Positions 9,379 to 18,163 are shown, counted from the first letter of the stretch. The stretch is 64,000 nucleotides of DNA from Chloroflexota bacterium (GCA_016191845.1 JACPVF010000013.1:62001-126000), one strand, 5' to 3'. Made by a program: numbers and translations. The notes: generated by a model from the letters alone, not told the origin.

Positions 9379-10713
9379 TCAACTCAAATGAGTATATCGA
9401 TCATACGCGCGTGCGGCATCCTCATGGCGACCTGCGCGATCGAAGGCGTCGCCCAACAATTTCCACATCGCAGGGTTGCGCGGGCTTCTCAACGTCCCTT
9501 TTACCAGGTCATCCACAACTTCTTCGATATGCCTGCCGCGTGCAATCAAATAGGAATAGGCATTGAAAGCTTTCTCGAAATCGCGCTGATTCAGCGCCTC
9601 GCGTGCCACATGCAGGAGCGGATCCACCTCGGGTGCGATATCCACCGCAACCTTATGTGAAGTGCCGACCCGGGGCCGAGGGCGGACGGGAATAAACTCG
9701 ATGGGTTCCTCTTTTTTCTTGCGACTCAGCTTCAAGAAAGAACCGTTACTGCGGGAGGCCTGCGGCTCCAACGCCTCGGCCAGACCGTCGCCCAACAGAT
9801 TCCAACCCACGCCGAAGAGGATCAGCGCCAGGGTGGCGGGCATGAAGACCCACCACGTGTCGAACAGGTCGCCGCCTGGACCGATAACCCAGTTACGTCC
9901 CATCGAGAGCATCATGCCCCAGGCCGATTGCCCGCCCAGACCCACGAAGGTGATAGTAGCTTGCAGGATGACCGAACTGCCCACATCGCGCGCAGCCAGC
10001 ACAATGGCTGGTCCGACCGCGTTCGGCAGGATGTGACGGCGCACCACCCACCAGGGACTCCCACCCAGGGCACGCGCTGCCTGGATGAACTCGGTGTTCT
10101 TGAGCGTGATGACCATTGTGTTGACCAGTCGCGCGATTGGCATCCACGAGAAGAGGATCAGACAAATCAGGATCGGGTCAACCTTCATGAGAAACACAGC
10201 AAAGGGCGGCGGCGCAAACTGAAAATCGATCACCTGACCAAAATAATCGTTGTTGAACCAATAGATTCCGCCCATGGATTCGATGGTCATCGCCACAAGC
10301 TGTTGGAGGAAGACTACCCCAGCCAGCACGGGAAAGGTCAGGAAGGCATCTGCGATGCGCATCATCAAACCGTTGACCCAGCCGCCCGAATAACCAGCGA
10401 TCGCCCCGAAAAGCGATCCGAAGACAAAGGCGCCCAGCGCCACCATCAGGCCGAATTGCATGGCCTCGCGCGCGCCCCATATCAGCGCGTGATATACATC
10501 GAGTTGGCCGGGCAGAGTACCCAGCGGAGCGGTCTCGCTCGGTGGGTGCGGGCGCTTGTCGGATTGGCGGCCCACTTTCATGAATGGGCCCTGCGTCGTC
10601 TGATTAGACGGAGCGATAAGCGGGGCCGATAGAGCCACCACGACAAAGGTCAGGGCGATGAACAACCCAAGCCAGTTCTGCCAGCGGGAGAGGAAGAAGC
10701 GCAGCGACCTCAT
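9379..10713 (-). CDS. Dipeptide/oligopeptide ABC permease, DppC type, with TPR-like C-terminal extension
   Basis: A 444-residue inner-membrane permease. Residues ~1-320 form a DppC/OppC-type subunit with an N-terminal helix, a periplasmic loop and the EAA coupling loop around ARALGGSPWWVVRRHILPN. Beyond about residue 335 there is an unusual extension of ~100 residues. After a basic proline-rich linker it reads like tetratricopeptide repeats (EALNQRDFEKAFNAYSYLI, LGDAFDRAGRHEDAARAYDRY). Ordinary DppC proteins are about 300 residues. Its start overlaps the stop of the DppB gene by four bases. No ATPase or binding protein is adjacent. Confidence 0.88.
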   Translation of the reverse strand: MRSLRFFLSRWQNWLGLFIALTFVVVALSAPLIAPSNQTTQGPFMKVGRQSDKRPHPPSETAPLGTLPGQLDVYHALIWGAREAMQFGLMVALGAFVFGSLFGAIAGYSGGWVNGLMMRIADAFLTFPVLAGVVFLQQLVAMTIESMGGIYWFNNDYFGQVIDFQFAPPPFAVFLMKVDPILICLILFSWMPIARLVNTMVITLKNTEFIQAARALGGSPWWVVRRHILPNAVGPAIVLAARDVGSSVILQATITFVGLGGQSAWGMMLSMGRNWVIGPGGDLFDTWWVFMPATLALILFGVGWNLLGDGLAEALEPQASRSNGSFLKLSRKKKEEPIEFIPVRPRPRVGTSHKVAVDIAPEVDPLLHVAREALNQRDFEKAFNAYSYLIARGRHIEEVVDDLVKGTLRSPRNPAMWKLLGDAFDRAGRHEDAARAYDRYTHLS

Positions 10714-11774
10714 GACTTCAACACCTCTTCGCGCACACGCGGATCGAGGATGGCCTGGATCACGTCCAGGGTGAACATCAGGCCGAGCACCATCAACACG
10801 CTATAAACGGCAAAGCCCAGGGCAGCAGGCGCATCGGGATCGCTGCGCATCGAGACGACAATGACCTCGGACACACCCGTCAGGCCGAAGATGATCTCGA
10901 CCACGAAAAGTCCCGTCATGATGCTGGCGGCAGAGAGGGCAATGGCCGTCAACGAGGGAGCCAGGATGGCGCGCAGAGCATGCCGCCACACCAGGCGGGT
11001 TTCGTTCACACCACGTGCACGCGCCGCCGTGATGTACTCCTTATTACGCTCGGCCATGACCGTGGCGCGCGTAATAAGGCCCAGCGTGGCCCAATGGAAG
11101 AGGGAGAGCGTCACGACTGGCATGACCAAATGTTTCAAGGCCACCAGGAACACATCGAAGCGGCCGTTGAGCAGGCAGTCGAGGGTCAACGCGCCTGTAT
11201 ATTCCACGAAACCTGAGCGGGACAATTGGATTTCGGTGGTCACGTCCAGTCGACCAGGCTGCAGCCAGCCCAGTTTGACATAAAGGAAGGATAGCAGCAC
11301 CATCGAAAGAATGAAGGGCGGAGTCGAGGTGCCCAGGAAGGCCAATGAGCGGAAGACCCCGTCAGACAGGCCGCCAGGCCGCCAACCCGCCGCCAACCCA
11401 TTGATCAACCCCAGTGGGATCAATAGCAGCAGCGAGTAAAAGGCCAACTCCAACGTGGGCGGCGTGCGCTGCAGGAGCGACGTCAACACGTCAGCCCGAA
11501 GCGTAGGGCTATACCCCCAGGAACCCGTCAGCATTCCGCGCGCCCAATATCCGTACTGCACCAGGTAGGGGTCACTCAGGTGATATTTCTCGATCAGAAC
11601 ATTGATAAATGCCTCGGTAGCGCGCTCCCCGCCTTTCCCCGGTGGAAGGTACAAGCGCGCGCGCGCCTCGGGCGGGGTCAACATCACACCTGCGTACAGC
11701 ACCATGGTGATGACGATTAGCGAGACGAGTGCATAAAACAACCTGCGGATGATGAACTGCAAAAGCGGCGGCAT
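10710..11774 (-). CDS. Dipeptide/oligopeptide ABC permease, DppB type
   Basis: A 354-residue permease subunit with an N-terminal helix, a periplasmic domain and about five further helices. The EAA loop is visible as AARARGVNETRLVWRHALRAILAP, and the C-terminus ends in DPRVRE as is normal for this subunit. It would form a heterodimeric channel with the DppC-type protein that follows. An AAGGAG ribosome-binding site precedes the start. Substrate (peptide, nickel or sugar) is not readable from the permeases alone. Confidence 0.9.
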   Translation of the reverse strand: MPPLLQFIIRRLFYALVSLIVITMVLYAGVMLTPPEARARLYLPPGKGGERATEAFINVLIEKYHLSDPYLVQYGYWARGMLTGSWGYSPTLRADVLTSLLQRTPPTLELAFYSLLLLIPLGLINGLAAGWRPGGLSDGVFRSLAFLGTSTPPFILSMVLLSFLYVKLGWLQPGRLDVTTEIQLSRSGFVEYTGALTLDCLLNGRFDVFLVALKHLVMPVVTLSLFHWATLGLITRATVMAERNKEYITAARARGVNETRLVWRHALRAILAPSLTAIALSAASIMTGLFVVEIIFGLTGVSEVIVVSMRSDPDAPAALGFAVYSVLMVLGLMFTLDVIQAILDPRVREEVLKS

Positions 11775-11819
11775 GGGGACTCCTTGGATGATTTTACCGC
11801 TTATATAAGATTCTCGCGC

Positions 11820-11848
11820 TTGTCATCCAGGGATTAATTTGCGATAAT
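11820..11848 (+). promoter_or_regulatory. Sigma70-type promoter of the CHAT gene
   Basis: TTGTCA at 11820-11825 and GATAAT at 11843-11848 are separated by exactly 17 bases. A GGAG ribosome-binding site follows at about 11859, before the ATG at 11872. Confidence 0.75.
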
Positions 11849-11871
11849 GAACACGGATTGGAGCATGCATC

Positions 11872-14841
11872 ATGGCGATCAAGTATTTGAATTTTGACCT
11901 GTTGGTGGAACGCAGCGGAAAGGGATATCAAGCCAAGGTACTGGAGTCGCCTGCGGGGGAATCGAGCGAGTATTTCGAGGTTCCATTCTCGCAACGGGAA
12001 GTGGAAGATTTTTTCATCCAGATTGGTCACACACGATCGACTGAATCTCCTGAGGCAAAGCAAATCCATAGCTTCGGCCAGCAATTGTTCGAGGCGACCT
12101 TCAACGGAAAGGTGCGCGACTGCCTGCGCGCCAGCCTGAATGAAACTGCCAAACAAGGCGCGGGATTGCGCGTCCGCCTGCGGCTGGCGGACCTGCCCGA
12201 GTTGGGCAACCTGCCCTGGGAGTTCATGTACGACCCCAGCCAGAGCCGCTTCCTCGCCCTTTCGGTGGAGACGCCCCTCGTGCGTTATCTGGAGACCGCC
12301 CAGCAGATCCAGCCACTGACCGTCCAGCCGCCGCTGCGCATCCTGACCATGATCTGCAGTCCACGCGATTACCCCAAACTGGACACCGAGAAGGAATGGG
12401 AGAACCTGCAGGAGGCTCTGCGCGATTTGCAAGGCCGCGGCCTGGTGGATCTGCAGCGTCTCGACCCGCCCACCCTGCCCGCCCTGCAACGTCAATTACG
12501 GCGGGAGCAATATCACATCTTCCATTTCATCGGCCACGGCGTCTTCTCGAAGGCCAATCAGGATGGTTATCTGCTGCTCGAAACCGAACAGCGCCAGGGG
12601 CAGCGATTGAGCGGACGGGACCTGGGGACGATCCTGCACGATCATCGTCCGCTGCGGCTGGCCATGCTCAATGCCTGCGAGGGTGCGCGCTCCTCGCTGG
12701 AGGACCAGTTCTCGGGTACGGCTCAAAGCCTGATGCAACAAGGTATCCCCGCCGTTATCGCCATGCAATTCCGTATCACCGACCAGGCCTCCATCACCCT
12801 GGCGCACGAGTTCTACGGCGCCCTGGCCGACGGCTACCCCGTCGATGCGGCGCTGACCGAGGCCCGCAAAGCCATCAAGACCCAGGGCAACAACCTGGAA
12901 TGGGGCACACCTGTGCTGTACATGCGCTCCCCCGACGGGCAGGTCTTCGACGTGGCTCAACTTCCCACGTCGGCCCCATTCCGTCAGCGGACCAGGGTCA
13001 ACGAACAGGAAGCCGAGCGCCTCGAGAAGATGTACACCGAGGCATTGGAGGCGTATTACCTTGGCCGTTGGGACGAAGCCTTTCAGAAGTTCCAGGCCAT
13101 CGTCGACCTGGCGCCCGACCATAAGGATGCCGCTGCCAAACTGGAATCCGCCCGCCATAAGGCGCGGATGCAGGGATTGCAGAACCAAGCGTCCGCAGCG
13201 GAGAAAGCAGCTGACTGGGACAAGGCCATCGAGGTCCTCGAGCGGATCGCCAAAGAGGATGCCAGCTTGACGGAGATCCCTGCCCGTCTGGCCCAGGCGC
13301 GCCGACAGAAGCAGCTGCACGAGTTGTATACCGAAGCCCAGCGTCTGTCACAGGCCGAGAAGTGGCAGGCCGTGCTCGAGATCTTCAAGGAAATCGAAGC
13401 CATCGTCCCGCGCCATCCTGACCCGCAAGGGCTGCGCGTCCAGGCCGAGAAGCGGCTCGCCCAGTCCCGCCGCATCGCGGAATTGGAGAGCGCCTACGCA
13501 GATGGCCTGCGCGCCATCGACCAGTCCCGCTGGCAGGAGGCGGTCCGCCACCTGCGGCGGGTGCGCGGCATGCAGGCGGGTTACCGCGAAACAGACCAGT
13601 TGATCAAACGAGCTGAAGCGGAACTGGCGCAGGCACGAACGACTAAGAAAGGTGCGGCCGCCGTCACCAAATCCCCAGACCTGGCGGCCCTGTCTCTGGC
13701 GGGTTTTGGGCTATTCTTCGCTGCGCGGTTTGCGATCGAATTGTTTGGCCCGCTTTTTGACCGAATCAGAAATTCGTATATGGAGGGGATCTACACAGCC
13801 CAGGCGATTTACATGCTAATCCTGGGTCTTCTCTTGGGAAGCGTGATTTGCTGGTGGTTACGTATTGCAAAGGTCAGACTGAGCGGGAAACACATCGCCC
13901 TGATTGTATTTGGGACCTCCGTCTCCACCGCCGTCACCCTGGTCTTCGCCTTGTTCCTGTATCTGAGGCTGGATGCCCTTAATTACGCCAACCTCAATTG
14001 GATTTGGAACGTGATGTTCAGCCTCCTTGGCGCGTGGGTCGGCTGGATGATGGCTGCCGCCATCCGTGCCCAAAACCCGCAGTTTGGCGTCCGATCCATT
14101 ATCTTCACCATCGTCGGCTGGAGCCTCGCCTTCCTGATCGGGCAGTATGTCCAGGGTGCATCATATGGGAGCCTGCAGAACCTGATGGGTGAACGTTTCG
14201 CAAAGTTAATCGCCTATTCGCTGGAGACAGGCATTGCGGGTCTCTTCGGCACGCTGATCACATTTGCCCAACTCAAAGGAACTCCCTGGACAAGGTCCAC
14301 CTGGCTCACAGCGGCGGGCGCAGCGGCAGGCATGGCCCTTGGAAATTATTTCGTGTACGTGTACATCATCAGCGGAGGGACGTACTCTTTCGCGAGTCGG
14401 ACGGTCACCCATACGATCTGGGGCGTGCTCATCGGTCTCGGCTTCTCCCTGCCCAGCAAGGACTACAAGAGACTCCTGACGTTTAGCTTGCTGGGCGGAT
14501 TAGGGATGTATGCGGCGACTCTAGGCTGGAGGTTCGTACCAACCGCCTTGTACGGCCTTTTTTTGGGTGCCATCCTTGGTTTCACGCTTGGGCTGGGCAC
14601 AAGGCGCATCTCCATCACCCTGGCCTTCTCTGCCCTCTTTGGAAGCGTTATCACCATTTTGAACGGGATCACGCCAAAAATCCTGTACAACTACATTATG
14701 CTTTCCCCAACTGAGATCCTTTTCTATCCCCTCTTTGCCGCCGTCTTCGGGTTTGTCCTCGGCCTGGCGTGGAGCTATCTGCAGGCAGACGCGGGTCAAA
14801 ATCCGAATCTCAAGTCCTCAGAGACCGAGATTCAGGTATAA
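11872..14841 (+). CDS. CHAT-domain protease fused to helical repeats and a polytopic membrane domain
   Basis: A 989-residue protein in three parts. Residues ~80-360 form a CHAT (caspase-like) peptidase: the catalytic His is His222 in HFIGHG and the nucleophile is Cys269 in LNACEGA. Residues ~380-600 are a string of TPR-like or coiled helices (EALEAYYLGRWDEAFQKFQ, then related units). Residues ~605-975 hold roughly nine or ten transmembrane helices. CHAT proteases act in bacterial immunity and cell-death circuits, cleaving partners such as gasdermins, but no such partner is adjacent. The membrane domain would place the protease at the cytoplasmic face. Substrate and trigger are unknown. Confidence 0.85.
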   Translation: MAIKYLNFDLLVERSGKGYQAKVLESPAGESSEYFEVPFSQREVEDFFIQIGHTRSTESPEAKQIHSFGQQLFEATFNGKVRDCLRASLNETAKQGAGLRVRLRLADLPELGNLPWEFMYDPSQSRFLALSVETPLVRYLETAQQIQPLTVQPPLRILTMICSPRDYPKLDTEKEWENLQEALRDLQGRGLVDLQRLDPPTLPALQRQLRREQYHIFHFIGHGVFSKANQDGYLLLETEQRQGQRLSGRDLGTILHDHRPLRLAMLNACEGARSSLEDQFSGTAQSLMQQGIPAVIAMQFRITDQASITLAHEFYGALADGYPVDAALTEARKAIKTQGNNLEWGTPVLYMRSPDGQVFDVAQLPTSAPFRQRTRVNEQEAERLEKMYTEALEAYYLGRWDEAFQKFQAIVDLAPDHKDAAAKLESARHKARMQGLQNQASAAEKAADWDKAIEVLERIAKEDASLTEIPARLAQARRQKQLHELYTEAQRLSQAEKWQAVLEIFKEIEAIVPRHPDPQGLRVQAEKRLAQSRRIAELESAYADGLRAIDQSRWQEAVRHLRRVRGMQAGYRETDQLIKRAEAELAQARTTKKGAAAVTKSPDLAALSLAGFGLFFAARFAIELFGPLFDRIRNSYMEGIYTAQAIYMLILGLLLGSVICWWLRIAKVRLSGKHIALIVFGTSVSTAVTLVFALFLYLRLDALNYANLNWIWNVMFSLLGAWVGWMMAAAIRAQNPQFGVRSIIFTIVGWSLAFLIGQYVQGASYGSLQNLMGERFAKLIAYSLETGIAGLFGTLITFAQLKGTPWTRSTWLTAAGAAAGMALGNYFVYVYIISGGTYSFASRTVTHTIWGVLIGLGFSLPSKDYKRLLTFSLLGGLGMYAATLGWRFVPTALYGLFLGAILGFTLGLGTRRISITLAFSALFGSVITILNGITPKILYNYIMLSPTEILFYPLFAAVFGFVLGLAWSYLQADAGQNPNLKSSETEIQV

Positions 14842-14842
14842 T
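14837..14842 (+). promoter_or_regulatory. -10 box for the proline-rich leader transcript
   Basis: A perfect TATAAT overlaps the stop codon of the CHAT gene and sits seven bases before the ATG of the leader ORF. The -35 region is weak. The spacing puts the transcript start at or next to the ATG. Confidence 0.6.
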
Positions 14843-14849
14843 ACCGCCC

Positions 14850-14903
14850 ATGCAAATGAACCCGGTCCCGTCCCCTGCGAATCAACCTACCCGGTCTGGA
14901 TAA
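14850..14903 (+). CDS. Pro-rich leader peptide (17 residues), candidate attenuator peptide
   Basis: The ORF begins seven bases after a TATAAT box and encodes MQMNPVPSPANQPTRSG. Four of 17 residues are proline (positions 5, 7, 9 and 13). It ends 19 bases before an intrinsic terminator, and its last codons (14891-14899) can pair with the terminator loop. The operon downstream contains prolyl-tRNA synthetase. A ribosome stalled at the proline codons would leave 14891-14899 free to disrupt the terminator, which is classical attenuation logic. The peptide itself probably has no other function. No homologue is known to me; support comes from position, codons and RNA structure. Confidence 0.55.
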   Translation: MQMNPVPSPANQPTRSG

Positions 14904-14922
14904 GGTTCGCACTTGCGTGCCC

Positions 14923-14956
14923 AAACGGCTCCCAGACCTGGCGAGCCGTTTTTTAT
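14923..14956 (+). terminator. Intrinsic terminator / attenuator before mazG-LOG-proS
   Basis: The arms 14923-14930 and 14944-14951 pair perfectly over 8 bp and a T-run follows. The loop contains CCAGACC (14932-14938), complementary to GGTCTGG at 14893-14899; a bulged T extends this to nine pairs. The two structures exclude each other. Confidence 0.75.
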
Positions 14957-14997
14957 TGGATGAAAGAATTCGTTTTACCCCGAAAGTTGGTCCCGTT

Positions 14998-15303
14998 ATG
15001 GACATCAAACAACTGACCGAAAAAATGCACGAGCTGGTCGCCTCCAAAGGTTGGTACAATGCGGACAGCAAGCGTCCGCAGACGCCACGCAACCTGGCGG
15101 TCTCGCTCTCGATCGAAGCTGCTGAAATCCTGGAGCATTTTCAATTCGGCGAAGAGGTCAAGGATAGAGAAGAACTCGGCAGTGAGCTGGCGGACGTGGC
15201 ACTCTATCTGCTGCAACTGGCCTCCGTCACAGGCATCGACTTGGAGCAAGCCATCTTGAAGAAGATCGAAATCAACTATACCCGCACATGGGATCAGAAA
15301 TGA
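14998..15303 (+). CDS. MazG-like nucleotide pyrophosphohydrolase
   Basis: A 101-residue all-alpha protein of the MazG-like/dCTPase-type pyrophosphohydrolase family. The metal-binding pattern is present: SIEAAEILEHFQF supplies the ExxE helix and ELADVALYLLQL the second acidic helix (ExxD). Such enzymes remove pyrophosphate from nucleoside triphosphates as a housekeeping step. The ATG at 14998 lies just after the attenuator hairpin, so transcription reaches it only by read-through. Its stop overlaps the next start (ATGA at 15300-15303). Confidence 0.85.
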   Translation: MDIKQLTEKMHELVASKGWYNADSKRPQTPRNLAVSLSIEAAEILEHFQFGEEVKDREELGSELADVALYLLQLASVTGIDLEQAILKKIEINYTRTWDQK

Positions 15304-15824
15304 ACATCACAGTATTCGGCGGTTCCCAACCCAAAGAAGGCGACACAGCCTACCTTGAAGCCCAAATGCTCGGACGTCTGTTGGCCGAGCACGGCCACGC
15401 CGTGTTGACAGGCGGCTACATCGGCACGATGGAAGCCGTCAGCCGCGGAGCGGCCGAGGCGGGTGGACACGTCATCGGGGTGACCTGCTCGGATATCGAG
15501 GAGTGGCGCAAGGTCGGGGCAAACCGTTGGGTCAAAGAGGAACGGCGTAAGAAGACATTATTCGAACGATTGCAGGGATTGATCGAAGGCTGCGACGCGG
15601 CCATCGCTCTGCCTGGAGGCCCAGGCACTCTGACTGAAATCTCCCTGATGTGGAACCTGATGATCATCGAGAGTCTGCACCGGAGGCCGCTGATCCTGGT
15701 CGGGGATGGCTGGCAGTCCGTCTTCGATCAGGTCTTCGCCAAACTGGGGACCTACACCTCCCCCGCTCAACAGGAGCTATTGCGCTTTGCTCCCGATATT
15801 GAGACTGCTGTGGAAATGTTATAA
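15300..15824 (+). CDS. LOG-family Rossmann-fold nucleotide-binding protein
   Basis: A 174-residue member of the lysine decarboxylase-like (LOG, TIGR00725/00730) group. The signature PGGPGTLTEISLMW is intact, preceded by LTGGYIGTMEAVSRGA. Characterised members hydrolyse nucleoside monophosphates (cytokinin-type phosphoribohydrolases). The start at 15300 overlaps the mazG-like stop and is favoured over an in-frame ATG at 15288. Pairing with a pyrophosphohydrolase suggests nucleotide clean-up or salvage; that is inference. Confidence 0.85.
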   Translation: MNITVFGGSQPKEGDTAYLEAQMLGRLLAEHGHAVLTGGYIGTMEAVSRGAAEAGGHVIGVTCSDIEEWRKVGANRWVKEERRKKTLFERLQGLIEGCDAAIALPGGPGTLTEISLMWNLMIIESLHRRPLILVGDGWQSVFDQVFAKLGTYTSPAQQELLRFAPDIETAVEML

Positions 15825-15861
15825 CTCGTCATCGCGATGACGTATCAAAAAAGAGGACAAA

Positions 15862-17301
15862 ATGGCTGACGAAAAACTCCCCACCCGTGCAGAGAACTTC
15901 GCTGAATGGTACAACCAGCTCGTGTTGAAAGCCGACCTGGCCGATTATGCCCCCGTGCGTGGCTGCATGGTGGTCAAACCCTACGGCTGGGCGCTGTGGG
16001 AAAACATCACTTCATGGCTCGACAAGGAATTCAAAGCGACGGGTCACGTCAACGCGGCCTTCCCCACGTTGATCCCCATGTCGTTCTTCGAAAAGGAAAA
16101 GGAACACGTCGAGGGTTTCGCGCCCGAACTGGCCGTGGTCACCCACGGCGGTGGAGAAGAACTCGAAGAGAAATTGGTCGTGCGCCCCACGTCCGAGACC
16201 ATCATTGGTCATATGTACGCCAAGTGGATCAAGTCCTGGCGAGACCTGCCCCTCCTGATCGTGCAATGGGGCTCCGTGCTGCGCTGGGAAATACGTACCA
16301 AATTATTCCTGCGCACCGCCGAGTTCTACTGGCACGAGGGTCACACCGCACATGCTGACTCCGACGAAGCGAAGGAAGAGATGTATCGCATCCTCGACAT
16401 CTACGAGCGCTTCTGTTATGAGCTAGCGGCCATCCCCGCCATCAAAGGCACCAAGAGCGAGACGGAACGATTCGCGGGCGCACAGATCACCACTTCCATC
16501 GAAGCAATGATGTGGGATAAACGCGCGCTGCAATCGGGCACGTCCCACTATTTTGGCGATAACTTCGCGCGCGCTTTTGAGATCCAGTTCCTCGACAGGA
16601 ACAACAAACTCGCCTACGCCCAAACCACTTCCTGGGCGATCTCGTCCCGCATCATCGGCGCACTGATCATGGTTCACAGCGACGATCAGGGCTTGGTCCT
16701 GCCCCCACGTCTGGCCCCCATCCAGGCTGTGATCGTGCCCATCTACAAGAATGATGATGAAAAGTCCAAGGTCATGGCCGTGGCCGACCGCATCTTCGTG
16801 GAGCTCAAGGCCGCAGGCATCCGCATCAAGATGGATGACCGCGAGAATATCAGCAGCGGCTTCAAGTTCAACGATTGGGAGATGCGCGGCGTGCCCGTCC
16901 GCATCGAGATCGGCCCCAAGGACGTGGAGAAGAACTCCGTGGCCCTGGCCCGCCGCGACAAGCCTGGCAAGGAAGGCAAGTCCTTCGTCCAACAGGTGGG
17001 GCTGACAGAATCCGTCAAGCAGTTGCTGGTCGACATCCAGGCCTCCCTGCTCAAGCGCGCCACCGAATACCGTGACGCCAACATCCACGACCCCAAGGAT
17101 TACGAAGAACTCAAGCAGGTCGTCCAGGATGGTTGGGCGCTGTCCTACTGGTGCGAGTCGAAGGAATGCGAAGCCAAGGTCAAGGAAGACACCAAGGCCA
17201 CCACGCGCAACATCCCCTTCGAACAGCCCGACCACGGCGGCACCTGCATCGTGTGCGGCAAGCCCTCGAAGCGCAAAGTGTATTTCGCCAAGGCCTATTG
17301 A
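15862..17301 (+). CDS. proS: Prolyl-tRNA synthetase, short archaeal/eukaryotic type
   Basis: A 479-residue class II synthetase that charges tRNA-Pro. It is the short ProS type without the editing INS domain found in the long bacterial enzyme. Motif 2 is readable at VQWGSVLRWEIRTKLFLRTAEFYWHEG (written across its core), and motif 3 near AWAISSRIIGALIM. The C-terminal extension has four cysteines (WCESKEC and CIVCG), which should bind zinc, and ends in Tyr, typical for this type. AGAGGAC precedes the start. It is probably controlled with the two upstream genes by the Pro-codon leader at 14850. Confidence 0.95.
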   Translation: MADEKLPTRAENFAEWYNQLVLKADLADYAPVRGCMVVKPYGWALWENITSWLDKEFKATGHVNAAFPTLIPMSFFEKEKEHVEGFAPELAVVTHGGGEELEEKLVVRPTSETIIGHMYAKWIKSWRDLPLLIVQWGSVLRWEIRTKLFLRTAEFYWHEGHTAHADSDEAKEEMYRILDIYERFCYELAAIPAIKGTKSETERFAGAQITTSIEAMMWDKRALQSGTSHYFGDNFARAFEIQFLDRNNKLAYAQTTSWAISSRIIGALIMVHSDDQGLVLPPRLAPIQAVIVPIYKNDDEKSKVMAVADRIFVELKAAGIRIKMDDRENISSGFKFNDWEMRGVPVRIEIGPKDVEKNSVALARRDKPGKEGKSFVQQVGLTESVKQLLVDIQASLLKRATEYRDANIHDPKDYEELKQVVQDGWALSYWCESKECEAKVKEDTKATTRNIPFEQPDHGGTCIVCGKPSKRKVYFAKAY

Positions 17302-17307
17302 TTTCAC

Positions 17308-17335
17308 ATTGGGGCGCGGCATGCCGCGCCCCAAT
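17308..17335. repeat. Perfect 28-bp palindrome between proS and the next gene
   Basis: Two 14-base half-sites (17308-17321 and 17322-17335) are exact reverse complements with no spacer. There is no T-run after it, so it is not a standard terminator. It could be an RNA hairpin, an operator or a mobile palindromic unit. Confidence 0.6.
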
Positions 17336-17343
17336 CCATTCCC

Positions 17344-18162
17344 ATGCCTGCCATTGACCTCGCCCGTCTGCGCAAACAAGCCAATCGTCTGGCCGATTTC
17401 TTTTTCGTGCCCGACGAGTTCCTCAAACACCTGCACGAGATGCTGGATTTCTACGTCAACCGCACCCTGCGCACGGTCGAAGACATCGCGCCTGGTTCCA
17501 ACCTGCCCACCTATCGCACGCCGCCCGTGGTCATCCGACAGATCGAAATGGAACTGGGCCCGCTCGCCAGCGAGAATCCCTCCGAGGCACTCAACCTGGC
17601 GGACCTGCTTTGGGACGAGGGTCATCTCGAAACGTTGATGTTGGCTGCCTTCCTGCTGGGACGCATCCCGCCGCAGGAGGAGCGTCTGTTGGCCCGCCTC
17701 ACCGCCTGGACCTCACAGGTGCGCGACTCCAACGTGCGTTCCGCCCTGTTGACGACCAGCCTGACCCGCCTGCGCAAGGAGACGCCCGTCCAGTTCCTGG
17801 AGTTGATTCGCGAGTGGCTGCATCCCGCCCGCTCCCGCACCTGGGCCAGCGGATTCCAGGCGCTCATCCCGATGATCTCCGACCCTGAGTTCGAGAACCT
17901 GCCATCCGTGCTGGACGTAACCGAGCCCATCGTTGAGACGTCGCCTGCCTCCATTCAGTCAGACCTCGAAGCCTTTCTGATCGCGCTGTACAAGGCCTCG
18001 CCTGCCGAGACAAGCTTCTTCCTGCAACAGATCCTTGCCAACCCCGAAAACGAATCGGCGCGCATCACCATGCGCCGCATCCTGCCCTCCTTCCCCCCCG
18101 AACTCCAAACGGACCTGCGTGACCTGCTGCGCCGAAAGCCTGTCACGGACAAAGGAGAATAA
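17344..18162 (+). CDS. Hypothetical alpha-helical (HEAT-like) protein
   Basis: A 272-residue soluble protein that I cannot assign with certainty. It is strongly helical, with repeating amphipathic helices such as LLWDEGHLETLMLAAFLLGR, and the overall pattern recalls HEAT-repeat proteins of the AlkD-like DNA-alkylation-repair group. No catalytic signature stands out. It is followed at a one-base gap by a membrane protein gene, with an AAGGAG for that gene lying inside its end, so the two are likely co-expressed. Confidence 0.6.
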   Translation: MPAIDLARLRKQANRLADFFFVPDEFLKHLHEMLDFYVNRTLRTVEDIAPGSNLPTYRTPPVVIRQIEMELGPLASENPSEALNLADLLWDEGHLETLMLAAFLLGRIPPQEERLLARLTAWTSQVRDSNVRSALLTTSLTRLRKETPVQFLELIREWLHPARSRTWASGFQALIPMISDPEFENLPSVLDVTEPIVETSPASIQSDLEAFLIALYKASPAETSFFLQQILANPENESARITMRRILPSFPPELQTDLRDLLRRKPVTDKGE

Positions 18163-18163
18163 G

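Noticed and set aside
14850-14956. A stable non-coding RNA such as SRP RNA, 6S RNA or tmRNA
   Set aside because: The SRP tetraloop region, the 6S bubble layout and tmRNA end motifs are all missing. A leader ORF with competing hairpins accounts for the promoter, stop codon and terminator.
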